Shown here in pieces: positions 1 through 7,782 of a stretch of DNA of 19,702 nt. The DNA comes from Myxococcales bacterium. Its GTDB lineage: Bacteria; Myxococcota_A; Bradymonadia; UBA7976; UBA1532. The notes beneath the pieces are model-generated. The model had not been told where the DNA came from. It worked only from the letters and a program-made list of their open reading frames with translations, and ran no database searches. The stretch lies in assembly GCA_020633555.1 (NCBI GenBank), contig JACKDL010000056.1:1-19702 (forward strand), written 5' to 3'. The position numbers and the translations under genes were made by a program. Numbering within the stretch: the stretch's first letter is position 1; each line of letters begins with the position of its first letter.

Positions 1-115
1 CGCCGCCCATGCCGCCGGCGCCGCCCATGCCGCCTTCGCCGCCCATGCCGCCTTCGCCGCCCATGCCACCGGCGCCGCCTTCGCCGCCGGCGCCGCCCAT
101 GCCGCCGCCGTCAGC
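1..115 (-). repeat. Gly-Gly-X linker minisatellite
   Basis: On the plus strand this reads as repeated gccgcc plus a variable triplet, with 9- and 18-base periodicities. In the minus-strand frame it encodes repeated GGMGGA/GGEGGM units, forming a flexible linker after the lipobox. It is coding, in-frame low-complexity DNA, and every repeat unit is a multiple of three bases. Confidence 0.75.
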
Positions 116-223
116 GGTCACGGCCATGTCGGCGGTGGGGGCGCCGTCGGTGCCGCCGTCGTCGCAGGCGCTGAAGGCCAGGGTGGTCGCCAACAGAAGG
201 GCTGCGCGCATCAGGTGGTTCAT
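1..223 (-). CDS. Gly-rich-linker lipoprotein, N-terminal fragment (runs off window edge)
   Basis: The ATG at 223-221 begins a signal peptide with a type II lipobox (FSAC), so the mature protein should be a lipoprotein anchored at its Cys. The Cys is followed by DDGG, a short Asp/Ala-rich spacer, and then an almost pure Gly-Gly-X tract (X = Met, Ala or Glu) that continues to the edge, so the functional C-terminal domain lies outside the window. A GGAGAG ribosome-binding site sits a few bases upstream. The start is the same design as the lipoprotein encoded at 10129-11133, which also has CDDGG after the lipobox. In E. coli Asp at +2 signals inner-membrane retention; whether that applies here is unknown. 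Function cannot be assigned because only signal and linker are visible. Confidence 0.8.
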   Translation of the reverse strand, partial: MNHLMRAALLLATTLAFSACDDGGTDGAPTADMAVTADGGGMGGAGGEGGAGGMGGEGGMGGEGGMGGAGGMGG

Positions 224-315
224 CGTCTCTCTCCGCACGTCAAACAGGTTGGGGCGGGGGATTTATCAGGCGGGGGTTGATCGAATCCAGCGGCCGCAGG
301 GACGCCGGTGCCCGG

Positions 316-1335
316 TCAGGGGGCCTGCCACGGGCGCGCGAAGCACTGGCTGAGGGTCGCCGCCCCCGGCTTGCCGCGCAGGCTGTACCCGCTGTCCCGC
401 GGGCCGCCCACGCCGAACCAGTTCCAGGCGAAGAAGCCGTCGAGCGTGTGTGCCGGCGCCGCGGCGTCGCAGAAGGCCTGCCACAGGCGCGCCTGCAGCG
501 TCGGGTCGGCTTCGGCCGGGCCGCCGTCGTCCCAGGGGCGCTCGCGGGCGGTGGCGCGGGCGGGCCAGCCCACCTCGGTGAGCAGCAGCGGCTTGCCGTG
601 CTTCAGGCGCAGGGCCCGCATCCTCGGCAGCGCCTCGGCCCAGGCGGCGGCTGGATCGGCCCCCAGCGGGAAGTAGCCGGTGACCCCCAACAGATCCACG
701 TGGCCCCAGTGGGGGAAGGCCTCGAAGGCGTCCCAGTTGGCCGACCACGCCAGCCGCAGGCCCAGGGGCCGCAGGCGTTGGAACAGCCCGGGCCATTCGG
801 GGCGGGCCTGCAGGCTGTTCAGCTCGCTGCCCACCACCAGCCAGGTGGCGCCGCCGGCCTTGGCCTGCTGGGCGAGGGCGGTGAGGCGGGTCTCGTAGTT
901 GGTGAACCACTTATTGAAATCATCCGGGGCAAGCTGGCCGCGCCAGGCGCCACCGCTGCGGTCCTCCAAGCGGACAATGGGCATGAGGCCCACCCGCAGC
1001 CCGCGGGATCGGGCCTCGCGCAGGGTGCGGGCGACGGTGGCGTCATCGGGCGAGAAGCCCGGCTTGGGCGCCATGGCGGTGGCGCGGGTGTCGGCCTGGT
1101 ACCACGGCACCACCAGCAGCACGTCGGTGGCGCCGCGGGCGGCGATCTCGGTGATGAGGTCGGCGTAGTCGTAGTCGGGCACGCTGGCGAACAGGCCCAG
1201 GGCCACGCCGCGCCACACGGGGTCCCGCGGGGGGGTGGGCTTCGACCGGCACGCCGAGAGCGCCAGGCCGGCGGCGAGGGCGAGGATGAGTCGGCGGGGC
1301 CACGCCGCGCCGCCGGGGAAGGGCTGGAAGGCCAC
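316..1335 (-). CDS. GH113-like glycoside hydrolase, lipoprotein
   Basis: This is a 339-residue predicted lipoprotein. Hydrophobic segment 15-28 ends in the lipobox LSAC (Cys29). The rest reads as a single TIM barrel of the kind seen in GH113 (beta-mannanase-type) and related clan GH-A enzymes. The proposed acid/base Glu171 lies in GSELNS after a strand, and the proposed nucleophile Glu254 lies in LLTEVGWP. FFAWNW at 301-306 fits the last barrel strand with its aromatic substrate platform. Length is typical for the family. The GTG start at 1335 is chosen because AAGGAG lies five bases upstream. It is probably exposed in the periplasm or on the surface. It is divergent, by 70 bp, from the symporter operon at 1406-7738, so it may release sugars for that operon; that link and mannan specificity are inference. 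Confidence 0.75.
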   Translation of the reverse strand: MAFQPFPGGAAWPRRLILALAAGLALSACRSKPTPPRDPVWRGVALGLFASVPDYDYADLITEIAARGATDVLLVVPWYQADTRATAMAPKPGFSPDDATVARTLREARSRGLRVGLMPIVRLEDRSGGAWRGQLAPDDFNKWFTNYETRLTALAQQAKAGGATWLVVGSELNSLQARPEWPGLFQRLRPLGLRLAWSANWDAFEAFPHWGHVDLLGVTGYFPLGADPAAAWAEALPRMRALRLKHGKPLLLTEVGWPARATARERPWDDGGPAEADPTLQARLWQAFCDAAAPAHTLDGFFAWNWFGVGGPRDSGYSLRGKPGAATLSQCFARPWQAP

Positions 1336-1405
1336 GCGGGCTCCTTGTGCTGCCCGGCGCCATGGGCGACACCGGAGGGGAAGGATCCAGCCAGGGGGGA
1401 CGGCG
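1336..1405. promoter_or_regulatory. divergent intergenic region (hydrolase / symporter operon)
   Basis: These 70 bases separate two divergently transcribed genes and must hold the promoters of both, unless one is transcribed from within its neighbour. I can see the two ribosome-binding sites (AAGGAG for the minus-strand GTG, AGGGGGGA for the plus-strand GTG). I find no convincing -35/-10 pair or operator palindrome, so the promoter call rests on geometry alone. Confidence 0.4.
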
Positions 1406-3112
1406 GTGCAAGCGGTGGACTGGGCCGTGGTGGCCTTGTACCTGCTGGGGGTGGTGGGGCTGGGGGCCGCGCTGGCCCGTCGGGCGGGCGCCTCGGCCGA
1501 GAGCTACCTGGTGGCGGGTCGCAAGCTGCCCTGGTGGGTGGTGGGCCTGAGCGAGGTCGCCAGCGCGGCCGGGGCCGACGCCTTCTGGGTGCTCATCGTC
1601 TTCCAGGCCGGGCTCATCGGCCTGCACCGGTTCTTCTGGATCGCGGCCGTGGTGGGCTTTCCCCTGGGGATCCTGTGGGCGCGCTACTGGCGGCGGCTGG
1701 CGCTGCTGAGCCCGGGCGAGATCTACGAGGTGCGCTACGGCGGGGTGGCGGCGGGGCGGTTCCGGGCCTTCGCCGTCAGCTACGGTGCGCTGCTGTCGAG
1801 CGCGCTGGTGCTGGGGTACGTGCTGCGCAGCTTCGCGCAGGTGATGCAGCCGTTCCTGGGTTGGGACGGCGACGTGGTGCTGGCCGTCTTCGCGGGCCTG
1901 TCCATGCTGTACACCATGGCCGCCGGGCTCATGGGGGTGGCCTTCAGCGACGTGCCGCAGTTCGGCCTGCTGCTGCTGGGGCGGGTGCTGCTGGCGGGCG
2001 CGGTGATGGCGGCGGCCGGGGGCTTCGACGGCATGCTCGACGGGGTGGCGGCGGCCCGGGGCGCCGACTTCCTGCAGCTCTGGCCACCGGCCGAGGGCTA
2101 CGGGAAGTGGTCGGTGGAGCCCATGACGCTGCTGGCGCTGACGCTCATGGGCGGGTTCTCGGTGGCGGGCGTGCGCTCTGCCGAGGTGCAGCGCAGCCTG
2201 GCGGCCCGCAGCGAGCGCGACGCAGCCCTGGGGCAGGTGCTGAACGCGGTGCTCAGCCTGGCGGTGCGGGTGGCGCCGCTCATCGTCATCGGGCTGTCGG
2301 CCATCGCGTTGGCGCCCGACGCCGAGCCCACGCAGGTGTGGGCGCAGCTCGTCACCGAGCACGCGGGGCCCGGGGTGCTGGGGCTGATCATGGTGGGGGT
2401 GGTGGCGGGCTACATGAGCACCATCGACACCTTCCTGAACTTCATGGTGGCCGGGCTGTTCAACGACGTGTACCGCCGGCACCTGCGGCCGCAGGCGGGC
2501 GAGCGCGAGCAGGTGTGGGTGTGCCGGCTGGCCACGGTGGGCATCACGGCGGTGGCGTGGGGGTGGGCCAACCTGCTCATCGGCCGGGTGGATGCCGACT
2601 GGCTGAACTTCATCAACTCGGTGGTGGGGCTGTTCGTGCTGCCCCTGGGCCTGCTGCGCTGGGTGTGGTGGCGGCTGAACATCTGGGGCGAGATCGCCGC
2701 CTTCGCGGTGGGCGTGCCCCTGGCGTGGGTGGTCTGGTTCCCCCTGGGCTTCAAGGATCAACCGTACTGGCAGGCCTTCGGGGTGCTGTTCTTCGGCGGC
2801 TGGGCGGTGATCCTGGCGGCCACGCTGCTGACGAAGCCCGAAGCGCAGGGGGTGCTGGTGGGTTTCTACCGCAAGGCACGGCCGCCCGGCTTCTGGGGGC
2901 CGGTGCAGGCTGAGCTGACCGCCGCCGAGCGGGCCCACGCGCGCGCCGGCCGCGCGGCCGATCTCCGGGCTGCGGGGGGCATGGCGGTGCTGGGCGCCAG
3001 CCTGGTGATCGGCCTGGGGGCGGTGTTCCTGCGCCAGTGGGGGCTGGTGGGCCTGGGCGGCGCAGGCGCGGCGCTGGGCGCCATGGCGCTGGTGCGGGGG
3101 GCGCGGACGTGA
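1406..3112 (+). CDS. sodium:solute symporter (SSS family) permease
   Basis: This 568-residue polytopic inner-membrane protein is a predicted Na+-coupled transporter. SSS family hallmarks include the first helix followed by SYLVAGRKLPWW and GLSEVAS, the internal GVAFSDVPQ loop, and AGYMSTIDTFLNF with the MST at 337-339, where the Na2-site Ser/Thr of vSGLT-type proteins fall. The C-terminal GFYRKARPPGFWGP segment is of a type common in sugar-type SSS members. I place the start at GTG 1406 because AGGGGGGA sits five bases upstream and the first transmembrane helix begins immediately; the reading frame is open further upstream but without a site. The stop overlaps the next gene's GTG by four bases. 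Substrate cannot be read from sequence; the neighbouring glycosidase-like genes point to a sugar or oligosaccharide (inference). Confidence 0.88.
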   Translation: MQAVDWAVVALYLLGVVGLGAALARRAGASAESYLVAGRKLPWWVVGLSEVASAAGADAFWVLIVFQAGLIGLHRFFWIAAVVGFPLGILWARYWRRLALLSPGEIYEVRYGGVAAGRFRAFAVSYGALLSSALVLGYVLRSFAQVMQPFLGWDGDVVLAVFAGLSMLYTMAAGLMGVAFSDVPQFGLLLLGRVLLAGAVMAAAGGFDGMLDGVAAARGADFLQLWPPAEGYGKWSVEPMTLLALTLMGGFSVAGVRSAEVQRSLAARSERDAALGQVLNAVLSLAVRVAPLIVIGLSAIALAPDAEPTQVWAQLVTEHAGPGVLGLIMVGVVAGYMSTIDTFLNFMVAGLFNDVYRRHLRPQAGEREQVWVCRLATVGITAVAWGWANLLIGRVDADWLNFINSVVGLFVLPLGLLRWVWWRLNIWGEIAAFAVGVPLAWVVWFPLGFKDQPYWQAFGVLFFGGWAVILAATLLTKPEAQGVLVGFYRKARPPGFWGPVQAELTAAERAHARAGRAADLRAAGGMAVLGASLVIGLGAVFLRQWGLVGLGGAGAALGAMALVRGART

Positions 3113-5769
3113 GCGAACGCACGTGGCCGCGCGCCGTGCGCTGCGAGGCGTCGGCCTTGCAATCGGGCGGGACGGTGGAGGCGCTGTACTCGGCGGATCT
3201 GCCCAACCGCGAGGCGGCCCACCTGGAGTGCATCGTGCCGCTGGAAGCCGAGGCCACCGTGTGCTGGGACGGCCCCCGGGCCCTCGGAGCGGCCTGGGTG
3301 CGTTTCCGGCCCGGCTGGACGCCCGCGGCCTGGGAGCTGGGGGTGCGCGGGGCCGATGGCGTGTGGCGTTGGCAGGCGGGGCCCGCCGGCGAGGCGGTGG
3401 CGGTGCCGCTGCGGGGAGTGCGGGCGCTGGGCTTGGGCCTGCGGGCGAGCCAAGGGGCGCCGGGCAAGCAGCCGCTGCTGCGGATCCGGGCGCTGGCGCC
3501 CCAAGTGGCGGGGGCGCCGCCGTCGGCGGTGGCGATCGAGCGCGACGGCGCCCGCCACATCCCGCGGCTGCCGCTGGCGAACGATGGCAACCCACTGACT
3601 TCACTGGATATCTCGGACGCAGAGGCGCTGTGGCTGTCGCCGCCCGAGCCCACGCGGACCGTGCGCCTGACCGTGCGCCAGGTGGGCGGCAGCGGCACGC
3701 CGGCCGAGGTGCGGCGCTGGCTGGCGGCGGCGACGGTGACGCCTGCGGCGGAGGTGTTCGTGGATGACCGCCAGGCCGGGCTGGCGGGCGGGCGGGTACA
3801 CGCCCATCTGCGGTTCGCCGAACCGGTGGCCCAGGTGCGGCTGAGCGGCCCGCCGCGGCCGCGGGTGGTGGGCCTGGCGGCCGTGGCCTTCGGGGCATCG
3901 GTGGCGGGCGAGGCGGTGGCGCCGGCGGCCATCCCGCCGCTGGCGGACGAGCACGCGCCGGACGCTGCGGCGCACCCGCTGCACTTCGCGGGGACCCTGA
4001 AGCGGGCGGGCGCGGCGGCGGCGGCCGCGGTGGCGGGGGACGGCCGGTTGGCGCTGCCCTTGGGCGACGGGCACACGGCCACGCTGCACGTGGGCTTCGG
4101 CGTGCGCGGCCTGCCTCAGGCGCGGGCGATGACACCCACCGGGGCCCGGCTGACGTGGCCGGAGGGCGTGGTGACGGTGCGCCTGGGCAAGGCGCTGGTG
4201 GTGGACCTGGAGCGGCCGCTGGCGGTGGGCCTGCTGATGGCCGACGGCCTGGTGCCTCGCCCGGTGGCCTGGCGGCTGGCCGACGGCGCGCTGTGGGCGG
4301 GGGACCGCCAGGTGGCGCGGCTGGAGGGCGCGTGGACCCTCAGGGTGGGCGATGAGGCGCGGCTGACGCCCGCCGGACCCGGCGCGCTGCACTTCCCGGC
4401 GGGCGGGCCCGCGAGCCCGGGGCCCCAGGTGGGGTCGCCCACGCTGCCCGGCCTGCACGGATCGCACTGGCTGCGGGCCATGGCCCACGCGGGTCAGTTC
4501 GACACGGGCGGCGCCCTGGCCTACGGCATCTGGCCCAGCGTCTACCACGGCGACGTGTTTGGTCTGGAGGAGGACTACCTGGCCCAGGCGGTGGGGCAGT
4601 GGGGGGATCCCGCGCGGGGGCTGGCGTGGCTGCGGGCCACGTACCTGACGGCCGCCCACCTGGATCCGCGGCACTACCTGTACGACCTGCGGGCGGGGCT
4701 GACCCCGTGGCAGGTCGAGCGCGCGCTGCGGCGCGCGGGGCTGGGCTGGCAGGCGCTGACGGCGGGCGAGCGGGCCCACCTGCGGGCCTGTGGGGCGTGG
4801 ACCGTGGCCCAGCGGGCGCTGACCGCGGACGCCGACGGGCTGCCGAACGCCCAGGGCGTGCGGGTGTTCCCGGGGTGCCTGCCCCCGGCGCGCTATGGCG
4901 GCGACCTGGGCTTCGCCACGCAGCCGCTGTACCTGAGCCTGCTGCACGCGGCGGGCTTGCGGGCGCTGGGCGAGCTGACGGGCGAGCCCCAGTGGGCGGC
5001 GGAGGCCCAGGCGCTGCGGGCGGCGGCCCGGGCGGCGCTGGCGGCCGTGGCCACGCCCAGCGCTCAGCCGCTGCACAGCGGGTCGGGCGTGCCCGGCGCG
5101 GATCCCGGACAGTACCTGCAGCTCATGGCCTGCGGGATCCTGATGCCGGTGGACGTGCTGCCCGACGACGATCCCGTCCACCAGCGGCTGGAGGCGCAGC
5201 TCGTGGCCGAGGGCCGGCTGTTCCGGGAGCTGCCGCGCTTCGACGGCTGGGGTGAGGCGCCGGGCATCGACGCGGTGTACGCGCTGGGCTGGCTGCTGCG
5301 GGCGCTGCGGCTGGGGCAGCGCGAGCGCTTCTGGCGCGGGCTGGACGGGCTGGTGCGCTGGGCCCGCTGCCCCGACGCCGGCACCTGGCGCGAGGTGGGG
5401 CCCATTCGCACGGCGCCGCGGCCGCCCGAGCCGCTGATCCCGGGGCGGCGGCTGAGCCAGAGCGAGCCCTGCCTGGGCAGCCTGGGCGTCTACCTGCAGT
5501 GCCTGCGGCACGCGCTGGTGACGCCACTACCCGACGCCGACGGGCGCCTGACCGGCCGCCTGCGGGTGGGTGCCGGCCTGCTGCCCGAGTGGCGCGGCCA
5601 GCCGCTGCGGGCCGAGGGGTTGGGTACGCTGGGCGGGCGGGTGGACCTGGCGCTGGACGGGGCCGGCTGGTGGATCCGGGCCCCCGACTGCGCGGGGCTG
5701 GAGGTGTGCGATTGGAGCGGCCGGGTGGTGGCCACGCTGCCACCCGGCGAGCACCGGGTGCCGCTGTGA
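3109..5769 (+). CDS. predicted cytoplasmic six-hairpin glycosidase-like protein
   Basis: This 886-residue protein has no signal peptide or membrane helix. Roughly residues 1-430 are beta-rich and divergent, with several jelly-roll-like stretches. Residues ~440-790 are helical, with repeated aromatic/acidic motifs typical of (alpha/alpha)6 six-hairpin glycosidases. The clearest is YGIWPSVYHGDVFG at 472-485 followed by LEEDY, where the acidic residues could be catalytic. Residues ~790-886 form a small beta domain rich in Trp and Gly, as often closes these enzymes. I do not recognise the exact family. The GTG start at 3109 is fixed by the GTGA overlap with the symporter stop; the same arrangement joins its own stop to the next gene. 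An intracellular location downstream of a permease suggests it degrades imported oligosaccharides (inference). Confidence 0.65.
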   Translation: MSERTWPRAVRCEASALQSGGTVEALYSADLPNREAAHLECIVPLEAEATVCWDGPRALGAAWVRFRPGWTPAAWELGVRGADGVWRWQAGPAGEAVAVPLRGVRALGLGLRASQGAPGKQPLLRIRALAPQVAGAPPSAVAIERDGARHIPRLPLANDGNPLTSLDISDAEALWLSPPEPTRTVRLTVRQVGGSGTPAEVRRWLAAATVTPAAEVFVDDRQAGLAGGRVHAHLRFAEPVAQVRLSGPPRPRVVGLAAVAFGASVAGEAVAPAAIPPLADEHAPDAAAHPLHFAGTLKRAGAAAAAAVAGDGRLALPLGDGHTATLHVGFGVRGLPQARAMTPTGARLTWPEGVVTVRLGKALVVDLERPLAVGLLMADGLVPRPVAWRLADGALWAGDRQVARLEGAWTLRVGDEARLTPAGPGALHFPAGGPASPGPQVGSPTLPGLHGSHWLRAMAHAGQFDTGGALAYGIWPSVYHGDVFGLEEDYLAQAVGQWGDPARGLAWLRATYLTAAHLDPRHYLYDLRAGLTPWQVERALRRAGLGWQALTAGERAHLRACGAWTVAQRALTADADGLPNAQGVRVFPGCLPPARYGGDLGFATQPLYLSLLHAAGLRALGELTGEPQWAAEAQALRAAARAALAAVATPSAQPLHSGSGVPGADPGQYLQLMACGILMPVDVLPDDDPVHQRLEAQLVAEGRLFRELPRFDGWGEAPGIDAVYALGWLLRALRLGQRERFWRGLDGLVRWARCPDAGTWREVGPIRTAPRPPEPLIPGRRLSQSEPCLGSLGVYLQCLRHALVTPLPDADGRLTGRLRVGAGLLPEWRGQPLRAEGLGTLGGRVDLALDGAGWWIRAPDCAGLEVCDWSGRVVATLPPGEHRVPL

Positions 5770-6518
5770 GCCGCCCGACGGCCATCACCCACGCGGTGAT
5801 CCCGGCGGCGGGCCTGGGCACCCGGGTGCGCGGGCTGACCGACGGCCCCAAGGAGCTGCTGGCGCTGGACGGCGTGCCCGTCATCTGGGCGAGCCTGCTC
5901 GAGGCCGCCCACGCCGGGCTGCGGCAGGTGGTGCTGGTGACGGCGCCGGGCAAGCCCGCGCTGACCGATTGGGTGCTGGGCCACAGCCCCGTGCCCGTGC
6001 GGGTGGTGGTGCAGCCCGAGCCCCGCGGGGTGGTGGACGCTGTGACCCGCGCGGGCCTGGGCGGGCGCTATGCGGTGCTCTACCCCGACTATGTGCTGGA
6101 CCGTGGGCCCGGCGCGCTGGCGGCGCTGCTGGCGGCGGCCGACACCCGGCCCGAGGCCACCTGGTACGGGGTGTTCGAGGCCACGCCTGCACGGCTCGCG
6201 CGGGTGGGGGGGAGCGCCCGAGTGCCCGTGACACCACAGGGCCCGCACCTGGCGCTGGGGCCGCCTCAGGCCGAGGAGACGGGCTGGCGCACGACGTTTG
6301 CCGAGGTGCGCACGCCCGGCCACGACGCCCTGCTGGTGCCCGGCGACGATGGCAGCGTGGGCGCGGCGCTGACGGACAGGGCCGCCCGGGGCCTGCTGTG
6401 GGGCACGCGCCTGCCCGGCGAGGTGCTGGACATCGGGGTGCCGGCGGGCTACGCCGACGCGGTGGCCCGGTTCGCCGACGGCCGCGCGCGTTGGGCGAGC
6501 CGCCCGGAGGGCCTGTGA
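5766..6518 (+). CDS. GalU-like sugar nucleotidyltransferase
   Basis: This 250-residue cytosolic protein opens with AVIPAAGLGTR (residues 10-20), the nucleotide-binding signature of NTP:sugar-1-phosphate transferases, followed by PKE at 28-30, the conserved Lys/Glu of the GalU branch. EPRG at 85-88, YPDY at 106-109 (the Asp is the expected metal ligand of the GalU LPD motif) and LDIGVPAGY near 221-229 follow in the expected order. It is about 40-50 residues shorter than usual GalU (~290), with the middle reduced. UTP:glucose-1-phosphate uridylyltransferase is the closest match, but substrate and nucleotide are not certain. Start and stop each lie in a GTGA overlap with a neighbour. It would activate a sugar phosphate released or imported by the two upstream gene products (inference). 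Confidence 0.75.
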   Translation: MSRPTAITHAVIPAAGLGTRVRGLTDGPKELLALDGVPVIWASLLEAAHAGLRQVVLVTAPGKPALTDWVLGHSPVPVRVVVQPEPRGVVDAVTRAGLGGRYAVLYPDYVLDRGPGALAALLAAADTRPEATWYGVFEATPARLARVGGSARVPVTPQGPHLALGPPQAEETGWRTTFAEVRTPGHDALLVPGDDGSVGAALTDRAARGLLWGTRLPGEVLDIGVPAGYADAVARFADGRARWASRPEGL

Positions 6519-7738
6519 CCGCACCGCTCCCGACCCCACCGCACATCCTGCTGCTGACCATCGACGCGTGGCGGGCGGATTTCGTAAGCGAATACAAGGG
6601 GATACCGCTGCTGCCCAGCTTGGCGCGGGTGGCGGATCGCACGGTGCGGTTCGCCAACGCCTACGCCAACGGGCCCTGGACCACGCCGGGGCTGGTGAGC
6701 CTGTTCACGGGCCAGTCGCCCCTGCACCACGGGGTGCACTTCGCCTGGTCGCAGCCCCGGCCGAACGGGCGCGGGCTGGCCCAGGTGCTCCAGGACGCCG
6801 GCTACCGCGCGCCCAACCTGAGCTACCTGAACGGGGTGGAGAACTACTGGCACCTGGGCTTCGAGCCGCGGGAGACCCCCGCGCGGCCCACCGACGCCGA
6901 CGACGACCGCGTGCTGCTCGAGGCCTTCGCCACGGCCGGCGACGCCCCGTGTTTCTGGTGGTTCCACGACAAGTGGGTCCACCTGCCCTACGTGGGCGAC
7001 GAGCCCGCCCGGCGGGCGCTGGGGGTGGAGCCCGTCCCGGCGCATCTGGCCGAGACGGTGGCGGACTTGTTCGTGCTGGAGCGCCACCGCTACACCCTGG
7101 ACCCCGCCGACAGCGAGGTGATCCGGCGCCTGTACGCCGCCAACGTGCGCGCCCTGGACCGCCGCCTGGCCCGCTGGCTGGACGCCCTGGAGGCCCACGG
7201 CCTGCAGGACCGCACGGTGATCGTGCTCACCACCGATCACGGCGAGGAGCTGATGGAGCGCGGCCACGTGGGCCACGCCAGCACCGCCGAGCACGCGACC
7301 CTGTTCGAGGAGCAGCTCCGCATCCCGCTGCTGGTGATCGATCCGCGGGTCCGGGCGCCGCGCACGGTGCAGACCCGAGTGCAGCAGCTCGACCTGTACG
7401 CCACCGTGCTGGGGCTGGCGGGGGTGCCCGCGCCCCCCCACCGGGGGGTGGATTTGAGCCCGTGCGTCTGGGGCGAAGGCGAGCCGTCCGTGGCCCCGGA
7501 CCGGCTGTTCCTGAGCCACAGCGCCCGCCGCGGCTACCGCACGCCCGAGGCGGAGCGCACCCACCAGATCACCGCGGTGAGCGACGGGCGCTGGAAGCTG
7601 GTGGACGCGCGCTACGGCGATGGCTTCGACCCGGTGCTGTACGACCTGCAGGCGGATCCGGGCGAGCGTCATCCCCTGCGGGATCGGGCGCTGCTGGGCG
7701 AATGGCTGCAGCGGCTGGCGCAGGCCTGGGCAGGCTGA
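6515..7738 (+). CDS. sulfatase-fold hydrolase with Thr nucleophile (alkaline phosphatase superfamily)
   Basis: This 407-residue protein has sulfatase architecture: metal ligand Asp17 in LLTIDAWRADF, His156 in HLPY, Asp241-His242 in TTDHGEE, His254 in GHVGHAS, and the classic C-terminal LYDLQADPGE (~376-384). The segment that in true sulfatases is C/S-x-P-S-R, where Cys or Ser becomes formylglycine, here reads T-T-P-G-L at residues 56-60 (PWTTPGLVSLFTG). Thr replaces Cys and the Arg is missing, so formylglycine chemistry is not possible. A Thr nucleophile is known from phosphotransferase branches of the superfamily, so phosphoester hydrolysis or phosphotransfer is more likely than sulfate release (inference). 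No signal peptide is present. GGAGG precedes the GTG start, which overlaps the upstream TGA. It is the last gene of the coupled run. Confidence 0.8.
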   Translation: MTAPLPTPPHILLLTIDAWRADFVSEYKGIPLLPSLARVADRTVRFANAYANGPWTTPGLVSLFTGQSPLHHGVHFAWSQPRPNGRGLAQVLQDAGYRAPNLSYLNGVENYWHLGFEPRETPARPTDADDDRVLLEAFATAGDAPCFWWFHDKWVHLPYVGDEPARRALGVEPVPAHLAETVADLFVLERHRYTLDPADSEVIRRLYAANVRALDRRLARWLDALEAHGLQDRTVIVLTTDHGEELMERGHVGHASTAEHATLFEEQLRIPLLVIDPRVRAPRTVQTRVQQLDLYATVLGLAGVPAPPHRGVDLSPCVWGEGEPSVAPDRLFLSHSARRGYRTPEAERTHQITAVSDGRWKLVDARYGDGFDPVLYDLQADPGERHPLRDRALLGEWLQRLAQAWAG

Positions 7739-7782
7739 CGCTGGCGCTGGCGGGGGGCTCCGGCTTTTGCCATCCTGCCCAC

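Noticed and set aside
9..353. Plus-strand Pro-rich frame (MPPAPPMPP repeats)
   Set aside because: It is the antisense reading of the Gly-Gly-X linker of the minus-strand lipoprotein, which has a lipobox and ribosome-binding site.
277..2913. 878-codon plus-strand frame
   Set aside because: It spans two real genes in the wrong frame, is Gly/Arg/Ala low complexity, and lacks transmembrane or enzyme motifs.
1043..4135. 1030-codon minus-strand open frame
   Set aside because: It is a shadow across the symporter and glycosidase-like genes. Its composition is Pro/Arg/His low complexity with no motif, as expected opposite GC-biased codons.
5766..6518. Naming the nucleotidyltransferase galU outright
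   Set aside because: It is about 40-50 residues shorter than GalU and lacks parts of the central motifs, so only a family-level call is supported.
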